From Solirubrobacteraceae bacterium (lineage in GTDB: Bacteria; Actinomycetota; Thermoleophilia; Solirubrobacterales; Solirubrobacteraceae), in the NCBI GenBank assembly GCA_030447005.1, contig JAUJME010000022.1, forward strand, positions 1 to 15,237: DNA of 15,237 nt, in the 5' to 3' direction. Shown piece by piece: positions 6,120-12,255 of this stretch. The position numbers were made by a program, and so were the translations under genes. The number at the start of each line of letters is the position of its first letter. The stretch's first letter is position 1. The notes below the pieces were generated by a model. The model was given only the letters and a program-made list of their open reading frames with translations, made no database searches and was not told the DNA's origin.

Positions 6120-6548
6120 GAGGTCGGCGCCCGTCAGGTCGCAGTCCACGAAGCTCGCCCCTCGCAGATCGGCCTGGGAGAGGTCGGCTTGCGCGAGCGA
6201 CGTGCGGGTGAAGGCGGTGTGCTCGAAGCGGGCGAAGCGCAGGCTCGCGAGGTCGGCACGGCAGTCCGCGAAGCGCACGAGCCGGCCGGAGGCCTCGGGC
6301 AGCTCGAGGCCGGTGAGGCGGCAGCCCCGGAGGTCGACGCGGGCGAGGTCGGCGCGCAGGACCTGCGCGTTGGCCAGCGAGCAGTCCGTCAGCCGGACGC
6401 CGGTGAGCGCGAGGCGCGGCAGCTCGGCTCCGGCGAGCTCGACGCGCTCGAGCACGCAGTCGACGAGCTCGACCCCCTCGGCGTGGACGCCTGAGAGGTC
6501 CTCCTCGCGCCAGTGTGCGTCCGCGTGGCGCGCGTGGTCGGAGAGCAC
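5949..6548 (-). CDS. Pentapeptide-repeat protein
   Basis: 199-residue protein made largely of A(D/N)LXX-type pentapeptides, for example ADLARVDLRGCRLTGLEL, AQADLSQADLRGASFVDCDL and TGADLSGARLEGAHFDGCRL. These should fold as a right-handed quadrilateral beta-helix over about residues 17-170. No signal peptide or transmembrane segment is present, so it is probably cytosolic. Some relatives mimic DNA and bind gyrase (MfpA/Qnr), but most have no known role and nothing here points to gyrase. The GTG at 6546-6548 is preceded by TAGCCT and 6 nt, a leaderless-type promoter. The last 171 bases overlap the EamA gene on the other strand. It is divergent from the DNA ligase gene. Confidence 0.88.
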   Translation of the reverse strand: MLSDHARHADAHWREEDLSGVHAEGVELVDCVLERVELAGAELPRLALTGVRLTDCSLANAQVLRADLARVDLRGCRLTGLELPEASGRLVRFADCRADLASLRFARFEHTAFTRTSLAQADLSQADLRGASFVDCDLTGADLSGARLEGAHFDGCRLADLRGVGSLRGARMRWVDVIGLTGALAAEIGIELLDDEDGG

Positions 6549-6549
6549 G

Positions 6550-6569
6550 CGCGGAGGCTAACCTCCGCG
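6550..6569. promoter_or_regulatory. Inverted repeat between divergent pentapeptide and ligase genes
   Basis: The arms CGCGGAGG (6550-6557) and CCTCCGCG (6562-6569) are perfectly complementary, 8 bp each, around CTAA. The centre contains overlapping opposed -10-like hexamers: TAACCT on plus (6559-6564, 10 nt before the ligase GTG) and TAGCCT on minus (6555-6560, 6 nt before the pentapeptide GTG). It may be an operator covering a shared divergent promoter, or simply the two -10 boxes read together. Confidence 0.45.
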
Positions 6570-6574
6570 GCGCC

Positions 6575-7519
6575 GTGGCCCTCCCGCTCACCGTCCCGAC
6601 CCTCCCGCAGCTCGCCAGGCCGGCAAAGGCGCTGCCGACCGGCGGCTCGTGGGTCTATGAGCCCAAGTGGGACGGCTACCGCTGCATCGCGTTCGTCGAC
6701 GGCGACGACGTCCACCTCCAGTCGCGCAACGGCAAGCCGCTGAGCCGCTACTTCCCCGAGCTCGCCTTCCCGCCCGGCCGCTACATACTCGACGGCGAGA
6801 TCGTCCTGTTCGACGCCCAGGGCCGCCAGGACTTCGACGCGCTCGGCCAGCGGGTCCACCCCGCGGTCTCGCGGATCAACCAGCTCGCGCGCGAGACGCC
6901 CACCCGGTTCATCTCCTTCGACCTGCTCGCCCGCGACGACGAGACGCTGCTCCACCTCCCCCAGCACGAGCGCCGCGCGGCGCTCGAGGCGCTCGTCGAC
7001 AAGCCGGTCGATTTGACGCCCGCGACCCGGGATCCCGAGGAGGCCAAGCCCTGGCTGCAGCACTCCGAGGGCGTCATCGCCAAGGACTCAGGCGCGCCCT
7101 ACCGCCCCGGCGAGCGCGTCGGGATGGTGAAGATCAAGCGCGTCCGCACCATGGACGCCGTCGTGCACGCGTGGCGCCCCGGCAAGGAGCCGGGAACGGT
7201 CGGATCGCTCATCCTCGCCCTCTACGACGAGGCGGGCAACCTGCGCGAGGTCGGCCACACGTCCGGCTTCAAGGCGGCCGAGAAGCGCGAGCTCGTCGCC
7301 AAGCTCAAGCCGTACGAGACGGGCGAGAGCTTCGCCGGGGAGCCGTCGCGCTGGAACAACATGCGCGAGCTCGACGGCTTCGTGCTGCGCCCCGAGCTGG
7401 TGGTCGAGGTGACCTTCGACCACGCGAGCAACGGGCGGATCCGCCACGGGGCGAAGATCGCGCGCTGGCGGGAGGACAAGTCGCCGCGCGAGTGCCTGCT
7501 CGAGCAGCTCGACCAGTAA
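6575..7519 (+). CDS. ligC: Stand-alone ATP-dependent DNA ligase (LigC / LigD ligase-domain type)
   Basis: 314-residue DNA ligase that seals nicks using ATP. The adenylation domain carries motif I KWDG (31-34, nucleotidyl Lys31), RNGK (51-54), motif III DGEI (73-76), motif IIIa FDLLA (115-119), motif IV EGVIAK (165-170) and motif V MVKIK (184-188). A C-terminal OB-fold domain follows (about 195-314), ending with the GRIRHGAKIARWRE segment typical of LigD/LigC ligases. The frame is open back to 6515, but those residues are low-complexity Arg-rich; the GTG at 6575 gives VALPLTVPTLPQLARP, a family-like N-terminus. No polymerase or nuclease domain is fused. A separate LigD-type polymerase gene lies 3.7 kb away on the other strand (11232-12248). 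Roles known for this class are break repair and short-gap repair, backing up NAD-dependent LigA. Confidence 0.9.
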   Translation: MALPLTVPTLPQLARPAKALPTGGSWVYEPKWDGYRCIAFVDGDDVHLQSRNGKPLSRYFPELAFPPGRYILDGEIVLFDAQGRQDFDALGQRVHPAVSRINQLARETPTRFISFDLLARDDETLLHLPQHERRAALEALVDKPVDLTPATRDPEEAKPWLQHSEGVIAKDSGAPYRPGERVGMVKIKRVRTMDAVVHAWRPGKEPGTVGSLILALYDEAGNLREVGHTSGFKAAEKRELVAKLKPYETGESFAGEPSRWNNMRELDGFVLRPELVVEVTFDHASNGRIRHGAKIARWREDKSPRECLLEQLDQ

Positions 7520-7532
7520 CGTCGCCCAGAGG

Positions 7533-7608
7533 ACGAGCGCCAGCGAAGTCCGGCCGGGCGAAACCCGGGTTGTACGAGCGCCAGCGAAGTCCGGCCGGGC
7601 GAAACCCG
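7533..7608. repeat. Two tandem copies of a 35-bp sequence
   Basis: An identical 35-bp sequence occurs at 7533-7567 and 7574-7608, separated by 6 nt (GGTTGT). Each copy holds CCGGCCGG and a small hairpin CGGG-CGAAA-CCCG. In the first copy the hairpin is one pair longer, and AACCCGGGTT (7562-7571) is a perfect palindrome. The repeat lies in the convergent gap between the ligase and the glycoside-hydrolase-like gene. It may be a dispersed intergenic (REP-like) element or a double transcription-stop structure. No other full copy is seen in the window. Confidence 0.8.
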
Positions 7609-7683
7609 CTAGCCGCCGAGCACGAGGACCGCGGCGGGGGCGACGCCGTCGGCGGCCACCCAGGTGAAGGAGATCGCGTCCAT
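7609..7683 (-). CDS. Possible 24-residue peptide ORF (doubtful)
   Basis: ATG at 7681-7683 to TAG at 7609-7611. The sequence begins MDAISFTWVAADGV and ends AVLVLGG, a hydrophobic C-terminal half with a terminal Gly-Gly. It directly abuts the second 35-bp repeat. A strong AGGAGG (7727-7732) overlaps the stop of the upstream gene but lies 43 nt before this ATG, too far to serve it directly. Without conservation data this may be a chance ORF. Nothing indicates a function. Confidence 0.2.
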   Translation of the reverse strand: MDAISFTWVAADGVAPAAVLVLGG

Positions 7684-7730
7684 GGTCGGGTTAACGGCTG
7701 CTGGCTTCGCGCCTTTAAGGTGCGTTCCTC

Positions 7731-9080
7731 CTAGCGGGTGCGGCGGCCCGGGCGGCCCGGGTCCGGCGCCTGCTTCCAGCTGAGCCGGGCCGGGGCCGTG
7801 AGCGCGACGGCGAGCACCGGCTTGCGGGCCACGCGGCCGCGGAGGGTCAGTGAGCGCTGGCCGCTCGCCCGCAGGCGGAACGCGGCGGCGCGAGCGCGGC
7901 CGCGGCCGAGCCTGAGCGTGCCGGCGCAGCGGTCGCCGCGCGGGGCCAGGCAGGTGACCCGGACGCGCAGCTTGCGAGCGCCGCGCTTGGCGGGGCCGGC
8001 GGTCACGGTGAGCGGGCGGAACGGGGCGGCGCCGGCGGGTGCGATCGCTCCGGGAGCCGCCCGGGGGCCGGGGACGCCGGCGAGGCCGCCGGGGCGCGCG
8101 GCGCCCGCCGAGGCGCCGGCTCCCCCGGGCGCCCCCGGGGCTGCGGGCGCCACCGGGCGGCCGGGGAGCCTCGGGCGCAGGACCGCGAGCGCCGGCCGCG
8201 GCGTGCCGTCGTTGCGCAGCAGGCCGGTGTCGAAGGTCTCCGACGGGCCGCCCTGGCGCCAGCCGTAGTGGTAGAGGCGGGTGATCCGGGCGGGGTGGGC
8301 GTCGACGATCGAGAGCAGGAAGGCGGTGGCGCGCGCGGCGCGCTCCTCGTCGTAGGGGAAGCGGGTGACGCCGTAGCGGTCCGTGTACTTCACGAGCCCG
8401 GCGGTCTCGGTCAGCCAGACCTCGCCCGGCATCGCCGCGAGCGTCTTCTCCGTCCCGGTGGTGCGGAAGTAGTTGACGTCGACGTAGTTGTGCAGCCCCC
8501 ACAGGCGCGGTGCGACGGGCGTGTGCTTGCGGAAGGTCTCCAGCCAGGCGAACTGGCTGCCGTTGTCGATGACGTCGGCGCCGAGCACCGTGCACGACGG
8601 GCAGCGCTCCTTGATGACCTTGTAGTAGCCGGCCGCCCGGGCCGGGTCGCCGACGGTCGGCTGACCCGGGTCGTTGACCTCGTTCCACGGGGTGAAAGTG
8701 GTCACCCACGGATAGCGCGCCCGGAAGGCGTCGAAGGCGGCCGCGTACTGCGCGACGGTCGGCAGCACGCACGGCGCCGAGGGGCAGCGGCTGCCGGTGG
8801 CGCGGTTGAAGGCGATCATCGGCTCGACGCCCGCCTCGCGCGCAGCGGTGAGCCAGGCGTCGAGGCGCGCCGGGTCGGTGCTCAGCGCGTCCCACGGGGA
8901 GTTCAGCCGCGCGACCGCCATGCCGGTCGCGTGGAACTGCGCGTCGCGGAAGGTGGTCGGGTGCTGGTCGGCGATCCCGTAGGTGACCGCCGCGCGTGCC
9001 GCCGCCGGAGCGGCGGCCCCGAGGGCGCACAGGCTCGCCGCGAGCGCCGCCAGGCGCCCGCGCAGACCGTGGATCCGCAC
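7731..9080 (-). CDS. Secreted glycoside-hydrolase-like protein (clan GH-A type TIM barrel)
   Basis: 449-residue exported protein. The signal peptide covers about 1-31 (basic start, LAALAASLCALGAAAPAAARA). The catalytic-like domain (about 33-305) has the hallmarks of clan GH-A: TPWNEVND with Asn133-Glu134 as the candidate acid/base, and WLTETAG with Glu225 as the candidate nucleophile. HNY (197-199) and HYGW (271-274) lie on neighbouring strands. A Pro/Gly/Ala linker (about 306-365) leads to a basic C-terminal beta domain (about 366-449, RKLRVRVTCLAPRGDRC). The substrate is unknown; a GH39-like polysaccharide hydrolase is the nearest guess. The GTG at 9078-9080 lies 10 bp after the stop of the upstream secreted-protein gene. 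GAGACT lies 6 nt before the GTG. Probably co-transcribed with 9091-9621. Confidence 0.8.
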   Translation of the reverse strand: MRIHGLRGRLAALAASLCALGAAAPAAARAAVTYGIADQHPTTFRDAQFHATGMAVARLNSPWDALSTDPARLDAWLTAAREAGVEPMIAFNRATGSRCPSAPCVLPTVAQYAAAFDAFRARYPWVTTFTPWNEVNDPGQPTVGDPARAAGYYKVIKERCPSCTVLGADVIDNGSQFAWLETFRKHTPVAPRLWGLHNYVDVNYFRTTGTEKTLAAMPGEVWLTETAGLVKYTDRYGVTRFPYDEERAARATAFLLSIVDAHPARITRLYHYGWRQGGPSETFDTGLLRNDGTPRPALAVLRPRLPGRPVAPAAPGAPGGAGASAGAARPGGLAGVPGPRAAPGAIAPAGAAPFRPLTVTAGPAKRGARKLRVRVTCLAPRGDRCAGTLRLGRGRARAAAFRLRASGQRSLTLRGRVARKPVLAVALTAPARLSWKQAPDPGRPGRRTR

Positions 9081-9090
9081 GGCGCCAGTC

Positions 9091-9621
9091 TCAGCCGCCG
9101 GCGGGCGGGGCCGGCTCGTCCTCGTCCTCGTCCTCGCCGCCCTGCGCCTTGGCCTTGCTCGAGACGCACTTGCCGAACGCGTTCCTGCGGTTGCGGTTCG
9201 TGCCGTAGAAGTCCTCGAAGGACTTGCCGCCGTGCGTCGCGGCGAAGTTCGGGTCGTCGCGCTCGGCGCGGCACTGCTGCGAGGGGTTGAGGGCGGGCGC
9301 CGGCGCCGGGATCTCCGTGCCGGGGTCCGGGATCTCCGTGCCGGGGTCCGTGATGTCGGTGACCGGATCGGCGTCGGGATCGGCCGTCGCGTCGACGGGC
9401 GTGGCGGCCGGCGCGGGGGCGGTGGCGCCCTTCTTGCCCTTCTTCGCGGGGCGGGTCTTCGCGGCGCACGACCTCTTTGCTGCCCCGCCCTTGCTCTTGG
9501 CCTGCCCCTTCGCGGAGGCGCAGCGCTTCTTGGCGGAGGCGCCGGAGGCGGCGGCGGGGGCGGCGAGGACGAGGGCGAGGGCGCACACGGCGACGGCGGC
9601 GCGGGTCAGCAGCGAGATCAT
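9091..9621 (-). CDS. Secreted Lys/Ala-rich protein with C-terminal YGTN...NAFGKCVS module
   Basis: 176-residue exported protein of unknown function. The ATG at 9619-9621 was chosen because it begins a clear signal peptide (MISLLTRAAVAVCALALVLA, cleavage near residue 25 after APAAA). The frame is open further upstream but without signal-like sequence. After cleavage come a Lys/Ala-rich segment (about 28-66, KKR, AKSK, KKGKK), an acidic Pro/Thr spacer with two DPGTEIP repeats (92-105), and a compact module (about 112-158): CRAERDDPNF..., FYGTNRNRRNAFGKCVS, with Cys117 and Cys152 able to form a disulfide. An acidic tail (GGEDEDEDEP) follows. I recall this module from other Thermoleophilia secreted proteins; no function is known to me. 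The start is preceded by an unusual RNA structure. It lies 10 bp upstream of the glycoside-hydrolase-like gene. Confidence 0.78.
   Translation of the reverse strand: MISLLTRAAVAVCALALVLAAPAAASGASAKKRCASAKGQAKSKGGAAKRSCAAKTRPAKKGKKGATAPAPAATPVDATADPDADPVTDITDPGTEIPDPGTEIPAPAPALNPSQQCRAERDDPNFAATHGGKSFEDFYGTNRNRRNAFGKCVSSKAKAQGGEDEDEDEPAPPAGG
9308..9349. repeat. Tandem 21-bp coding repeat
   Basis: Two exact 21-bp units (9308-9328 and 9329-9349) encode the DPGTEIP heptapeptide twice in the spacer of the Lys/Ala-rich secreted protein. Copy number may vary between strains. Confidence 0.85.
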
Positions 9622-9665
9622 GCTCAGGCCATCGGCACCTCCCGCGTCCGCCTGAGCGGCGATGG
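9622..9665 (-). promoter_or_regulatory. Competing RNA pairings around the ribosome-binding site
   Basis: In the minus-strand RNA, GCUCAGGC (9657-9650) is perfectly complementary to GCCUGAGC (9629-9622), which touches the AUG of the Lys/Ala-rich gene. The intervening loop carries the Shine-Dalgarno-like GGGAGG (9643-9638). An upstream CCAUCG (9665-9660) can pair with CGAUGG (9634-9629). The two pairings interleave and share base 9629, so they compete. Stem formation would change the effective distance from GGGAGG to AUG, 16 nt in the linear form. It matches no riboswitch class I recognise. Confidence 0.4.
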
Positions 9666-9700
9666 TCTCGGGACGGACGAACGGCCAGGGACCCGGCGCG

Positions 9701-11191
9701 TCAGCCGGCGCGAACGCGCCGGATCGCCGCGGCACGGGGGTTCAGCCCCCGGCTGCCGGAGAAGCGGACGCCGACCGTCAGCCGGCCGCGAGCGAGCCGC
9801 TCGGCGGCCACGAAGCGCACGGTCAGCGCGAACGTGCAGTCGTCGCGCAGGGTCGCGTAGCGCGTCTTGACCGTCCGCCGCCCTCGCTTGACCCGGACGG
9901 CGACGCGGCCGCCGACGCACGCCGACGCCGGCGTGCCGGAAGGGCGGACCACCGTGCCGGCGATCGCGAACCGGTAGGGCGCGACCCGGTCGCGGGCGGG
10001 GCGGATCCTGACGGCGACGGCGCGCGGGGTCACCCGGCGCGGCGTGGCCGGGGCGAGCGCGGCCCCGGGGGCGGGCTCGGCCGCCGCCGGGGCCTGCCCG
10101 CCGGGGCTGCCGCCGCTGCCGGGCGACCCGCCGGCGGCCGGCGACTGCGCCGGGCTCGCGGGGGCGGCGCCCGGGGCCAGCTCGTCGGCGCCGATGTCGG
10201 GAGCGGCGCCGAGCGAGCGGCCCTCGCCGTCGATGTCGGTGGCGCCGAGGAGCGGATCGGCGGTGCCCGCGTCGATCGTGGGCGAGCCGGCGACCTGATG
10301 GAAGTCGCCCCGGGCGGCGTCGGCGAAGCGCGGCGGCGCGCTCTGGTTGGCGCCCTGGTCGGTCACCGAGCCGCCCTCGTCGGCCGACACGGTGGCGAAG
10401 TTCGAATGGCGGACCTCGATGGTGCCGGCCACGCTGCCGCCGCTCGCTCGCGTCGCCTTGAGGTCGGCGCCCCCGCCCCGCGCGATCACGTTGCGCAGCG
10501 TCACCTTGCCGGGCCCCCCGCCCTGCCCGCAGGCGCTGCCGCCCAGCGACCCGGGCGGGCAGTTGCCCTGCGCCCGCAGGCCGTGGGAGTTGTCGCCGTC
10601 GGTGGCGATCGCCGTCACGTTGCGCAGGTGCACCTCCGTGCCGCGGGCGACCACCGCCGCGCCGCTGATGCCGACCATCCGGGCCACGCTGTCGCGCAGG
10701 ACGATCCGCTCGCTCGAGTCGCCGAGCTCGGCCGCGTGCATGTTGTCCGCCCCGGCCAGGAGGACGAGATCCGACAGCTCGGCCGCCCCGTCGCGCGCGT
10801 GCAGCACCCAGCGGCCGGCCACGGCGTGCTCGATCTGGAGATGGCGGACCCGCGCGACGGCCCCGGGCGCCGGGTCGATCGTGAGGACGTTCTTGTCGAG
10901 GCCGGCGCGCCCGACGAGCCGCGGGCGCGGCTGGCCGTCCTCGCCGTGGAGGTCGATGCTCTTGTTCGTGACGGTGAGCCCGTCGGGCACGTCGTAGGTC
11001 CCCGGGAGGACGATGACCTCGTCGCCCGACGCCGCGTCGTTGACCGCCCGGTCGATGCGGCAGGGCGCGGACCGGGTGCAGGCGCCGGGGACGTCGCTGC
11101 CGGACGGCGCCGCGTAGCGCTGGGCGGCGGTGGCGCCGGACGGGACGGCGAGCACCACCAGGACGGCGACGGCGGCGAGGAGAGCACGCAC
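9701..11191 (-). CDS. Secreted parallel beta-helix (pectate-lyase-like) repeat protein
   Basis: 496-residue exported protein. The signal peptide covers about 1-23 (MRALLAAVAVLVVLAVPSGA then TAAQ). The body (about 24-335) reads as a right-handed parallel beta-helix with many short strands, for example RIVLRDSVARMVG, EVHLRNVTAIATD, KVTLRNVIARGGG and TIEVRHSNFATV. It ends with the SPTIDAGTADP...DIDGEGR...PDIGADE cap common in such surface proteins. A Pro/Gly/Ser/Ala linker (about 336-385) leads to a basic C-terminal beta domain (about 386-496) with PYRFAIAGTV and a Cys pair in ASACVGG and RDDCTF. No polysaccharide-lyase catalytic set is evident; a binding or structural role is as likely. The GTG at 11189-11191 is preceded by TACCTT and 6 nt. 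It follows the polymerase gene by 40 bp. Confidence 0.82.
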   Translation of the reverse strand: MRALLAAVAVLVVLAVPSGATAAQRYAAPSGSDVPGACTRSAPCRIDRAVNDAASGDEVIVLPGTYDVPDGLTVTNKSIDLHGEDGQPRPRLVGRAGLDKNVLTIDPAPGAVARVRHLQIEHAVAGRWVLHARDGAAELSDLVLLAGADNMHAAELGDSSERIVLRDSVARMVGISGAAVVARGTEVHLRNVTAIATDGDNSHGLRAQGNCPPGSLGGSACGQGGGPGKVTLRNVIARGGGADLKATRASGGSVAGTIEVRHSNFATVSADEGGSVTDQGANQSAPPRFADAARGDFHQVAGSPTIDAGTADPLLGATDIDGEGRSLGAAPDIGADELAPGAAPASPAQSPAAGGSPGSGGSPGGQAPAAAEPAPGAALAPATPRRVTPRAVAVRIRPARDRVAPYRFAIAGTVVRPSGTPASACVGGRVAVRVKRGRRTVKTRYATLRDDCTFALTVRFVAAERLARGRLTVGVRFSGSRGLNPRAAAIRRVRAG

Positions 11192-11197
11192 CCTTCC

Positions 11198-11203
11198 AAG
11201 GTA
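11198..11203 (-). promoter_or_regulatory. Putative -10 element for the beta-helix gene
   Basis: Minus-strand TACCTT ends exactly 6 nt before the GTG at 11191; the 6 nt are GGAAGG. This could be a leaderless promoter. Alternatively GGAAGG is a misplaced ribosome-binding site, but it is too close to the start to work normally. It implies the gene is not solely transcribed from the polymerase gene upstream. Confidence 0.35.
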
Positions 11204-11231
11204 GGGCGGCGCGCCCCCGGGGGCGCCGGCC

Positions 11232-12248
11232 TCAATCGGCCCGCGCGCGGCTGGGCTGCACGCGCTTGGGCTCGCCCGGCTGCTTGGCGAAGTGCGGCGG
11301 CCACGGCGCGTCGCCGAGCCCCGACTCCTCGTCGCGCCGGGCGAGGTCGAGCAGCGCGTCGAGCGAGCCGGCGTGGGCGTCGATGTCGGCGGACGGGTCG
11401 CCGACCTCGCGCAGGCGCGCGGTCACCGTGTCGATCCTCAGGTCCTGCGGCTCGACGTCGGGGACCTCGTCCCACTCGAGCGGGCAGGAGACCCGCGCGT
11501 CGGGCACCGGGCGCACCGAGTACGCGCTGGCCACGGTGTGATCCTTGGCGTTCTGGTTGTAGTCGACGAAGACGGAGTCCACCGGGCGCTCCTCGCGCCA
11601 CCACTTCGAGGTCGCGAGCTCAGGCGCGCGGCGCTCGACCTCGCGCGCGAGTGCGAGGGCGGCGCGACGGACCGTCATGAAGTCCCAGCGCGGCTCGATC
11701 CGCACGGGGATGTGGATCCCGCGCGAGCCGCTCGTCTTCGGGTAGCCCCGCAGGCCGTGCTCGGAGAGGACGTCGCGCGCCACCATCGCCACGCGGCGGA
11801 CGGAGTCCCACGGGGTCTCGGCCATCGGGTCGAGGTCGACGCGCAGCTCGTCGGGGTGATCGAGGTCGGCGCGCCGGACGGGGTGCGGGTTCCAGTCGAC
11901 GTTGCCGAGTGAGACCGCCCACACGAGGTGCGCCGCGTCGCTGGGGACGAGCTCCTCGGCCTCGCGGCCGCTCGGGAACTTGAGCACCACGGTCTGGAGC
12001 CACTCCGGCCGCTTCTCGGGGACGCGCTTCTGGTAGATCGGCTTCGTCTCGATCCCGCCCGGGAAGCGCTTGAGCATCGTCGGGCGCTCGCGCAGGTGGT
12101 TGAGCAGGGCCTCGGCGCACTCGACGTGGTAGTCGGCGAGCTGGCCCTTCGTGACGCCGGACCGCGGGAAGTAGACCTTGTCCGGGCTCGAGAGCCGGAC
12201 CTCGTGGCCGCAGAGCTCGTAGATCCTGGCATCTTTGGCGCTCGCCAT
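11232..12248 (-). CDS. LigD-type polymerase domain protein (archaeo-eukaryotic primase family), stand-alone
   Basis: 338-residue DNA/RNA polymerase-primase related to the LigD polymerase domain. The family N-terminus VRLSSPDKVYFP...VTKGQLADYHVECAEALL is followed by LKRFPGGI. Catalytic acids are Asp138 and Asp140 in LRVDLDP, with the third, Asp229, in SVFVDYNQN; spacing matches the mycobacterial PolDom acids. KTSGSRGIHIPVRI (171-184) is the substrate-binding segment, and SAYSVRP...VSCPLEWDEV is diagnostic. No ligase or phosphoesterase domain is fused, so this is a PolDom or Prim-PolC-like protein that would fill gaps at breaks or in excision repair. I chose the ATG at 12246-12248 (MASAKDARIYEL); the frame continues upstream inside the glycerate kinase gene without family similarity. 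The likely partner ligase is at 6575-7519. Confidence 0.9.
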   Translation of the reverse strand: MASAKDARIYELCGHEVRLSSPDKVYFPRSGVTKGQLADYHVECAEALLNHLRERPTMLKRFPGGIETKPIYQKRVPEKRPEWLQTVVLKFPSGREAEELVPSDAAHLVWAVSLGNVDWNPHPVRRADLDHPDELRVDLDPMAETPWDSVRRVAMVARDVLSEHGLRGYPKTSGSRGIHIPVRIEPRWDFMTVRRAALALAREVERRAPELATSKWWREERPVDSVFVDYNQNAKDHTVASAYSVRPVPDARVSCPLEWDEVPDVEPQDLRIDTVTARLREVGDPSADIDAHAGSLDALLDLARRDEESGLGDAPWPPHFAKQPGEPKRVQPSRARAD

Positions 12249-12255
12249 GCCCGCA

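Noticed and set aside
5949..6548. Qnr/MfpA quinolone-resistance protein
   Set aside because: Pentapeptide repeats alone do not support gyrase binding, and nothing in the context suggests resistance.
7533..7608. CRISPR array
   Set aside because: Only two repeats with a 6-nt spacer and no cas genes.
9622..9665. Known riboswitch (SAM, TPP, c-di-GMP, c-di-AMP, fluoride, ZTP)
   Set aside because: None of the conserved core motifs of those classes is present; kept only as an unexplained structured leader.
9662..11680. 672-residue plus-strand ORF
   Set aside because: Antisense to the beta-helix and polymerase genes, with no domain or signal sequence; long spurious ORFs are expected at this base composition.
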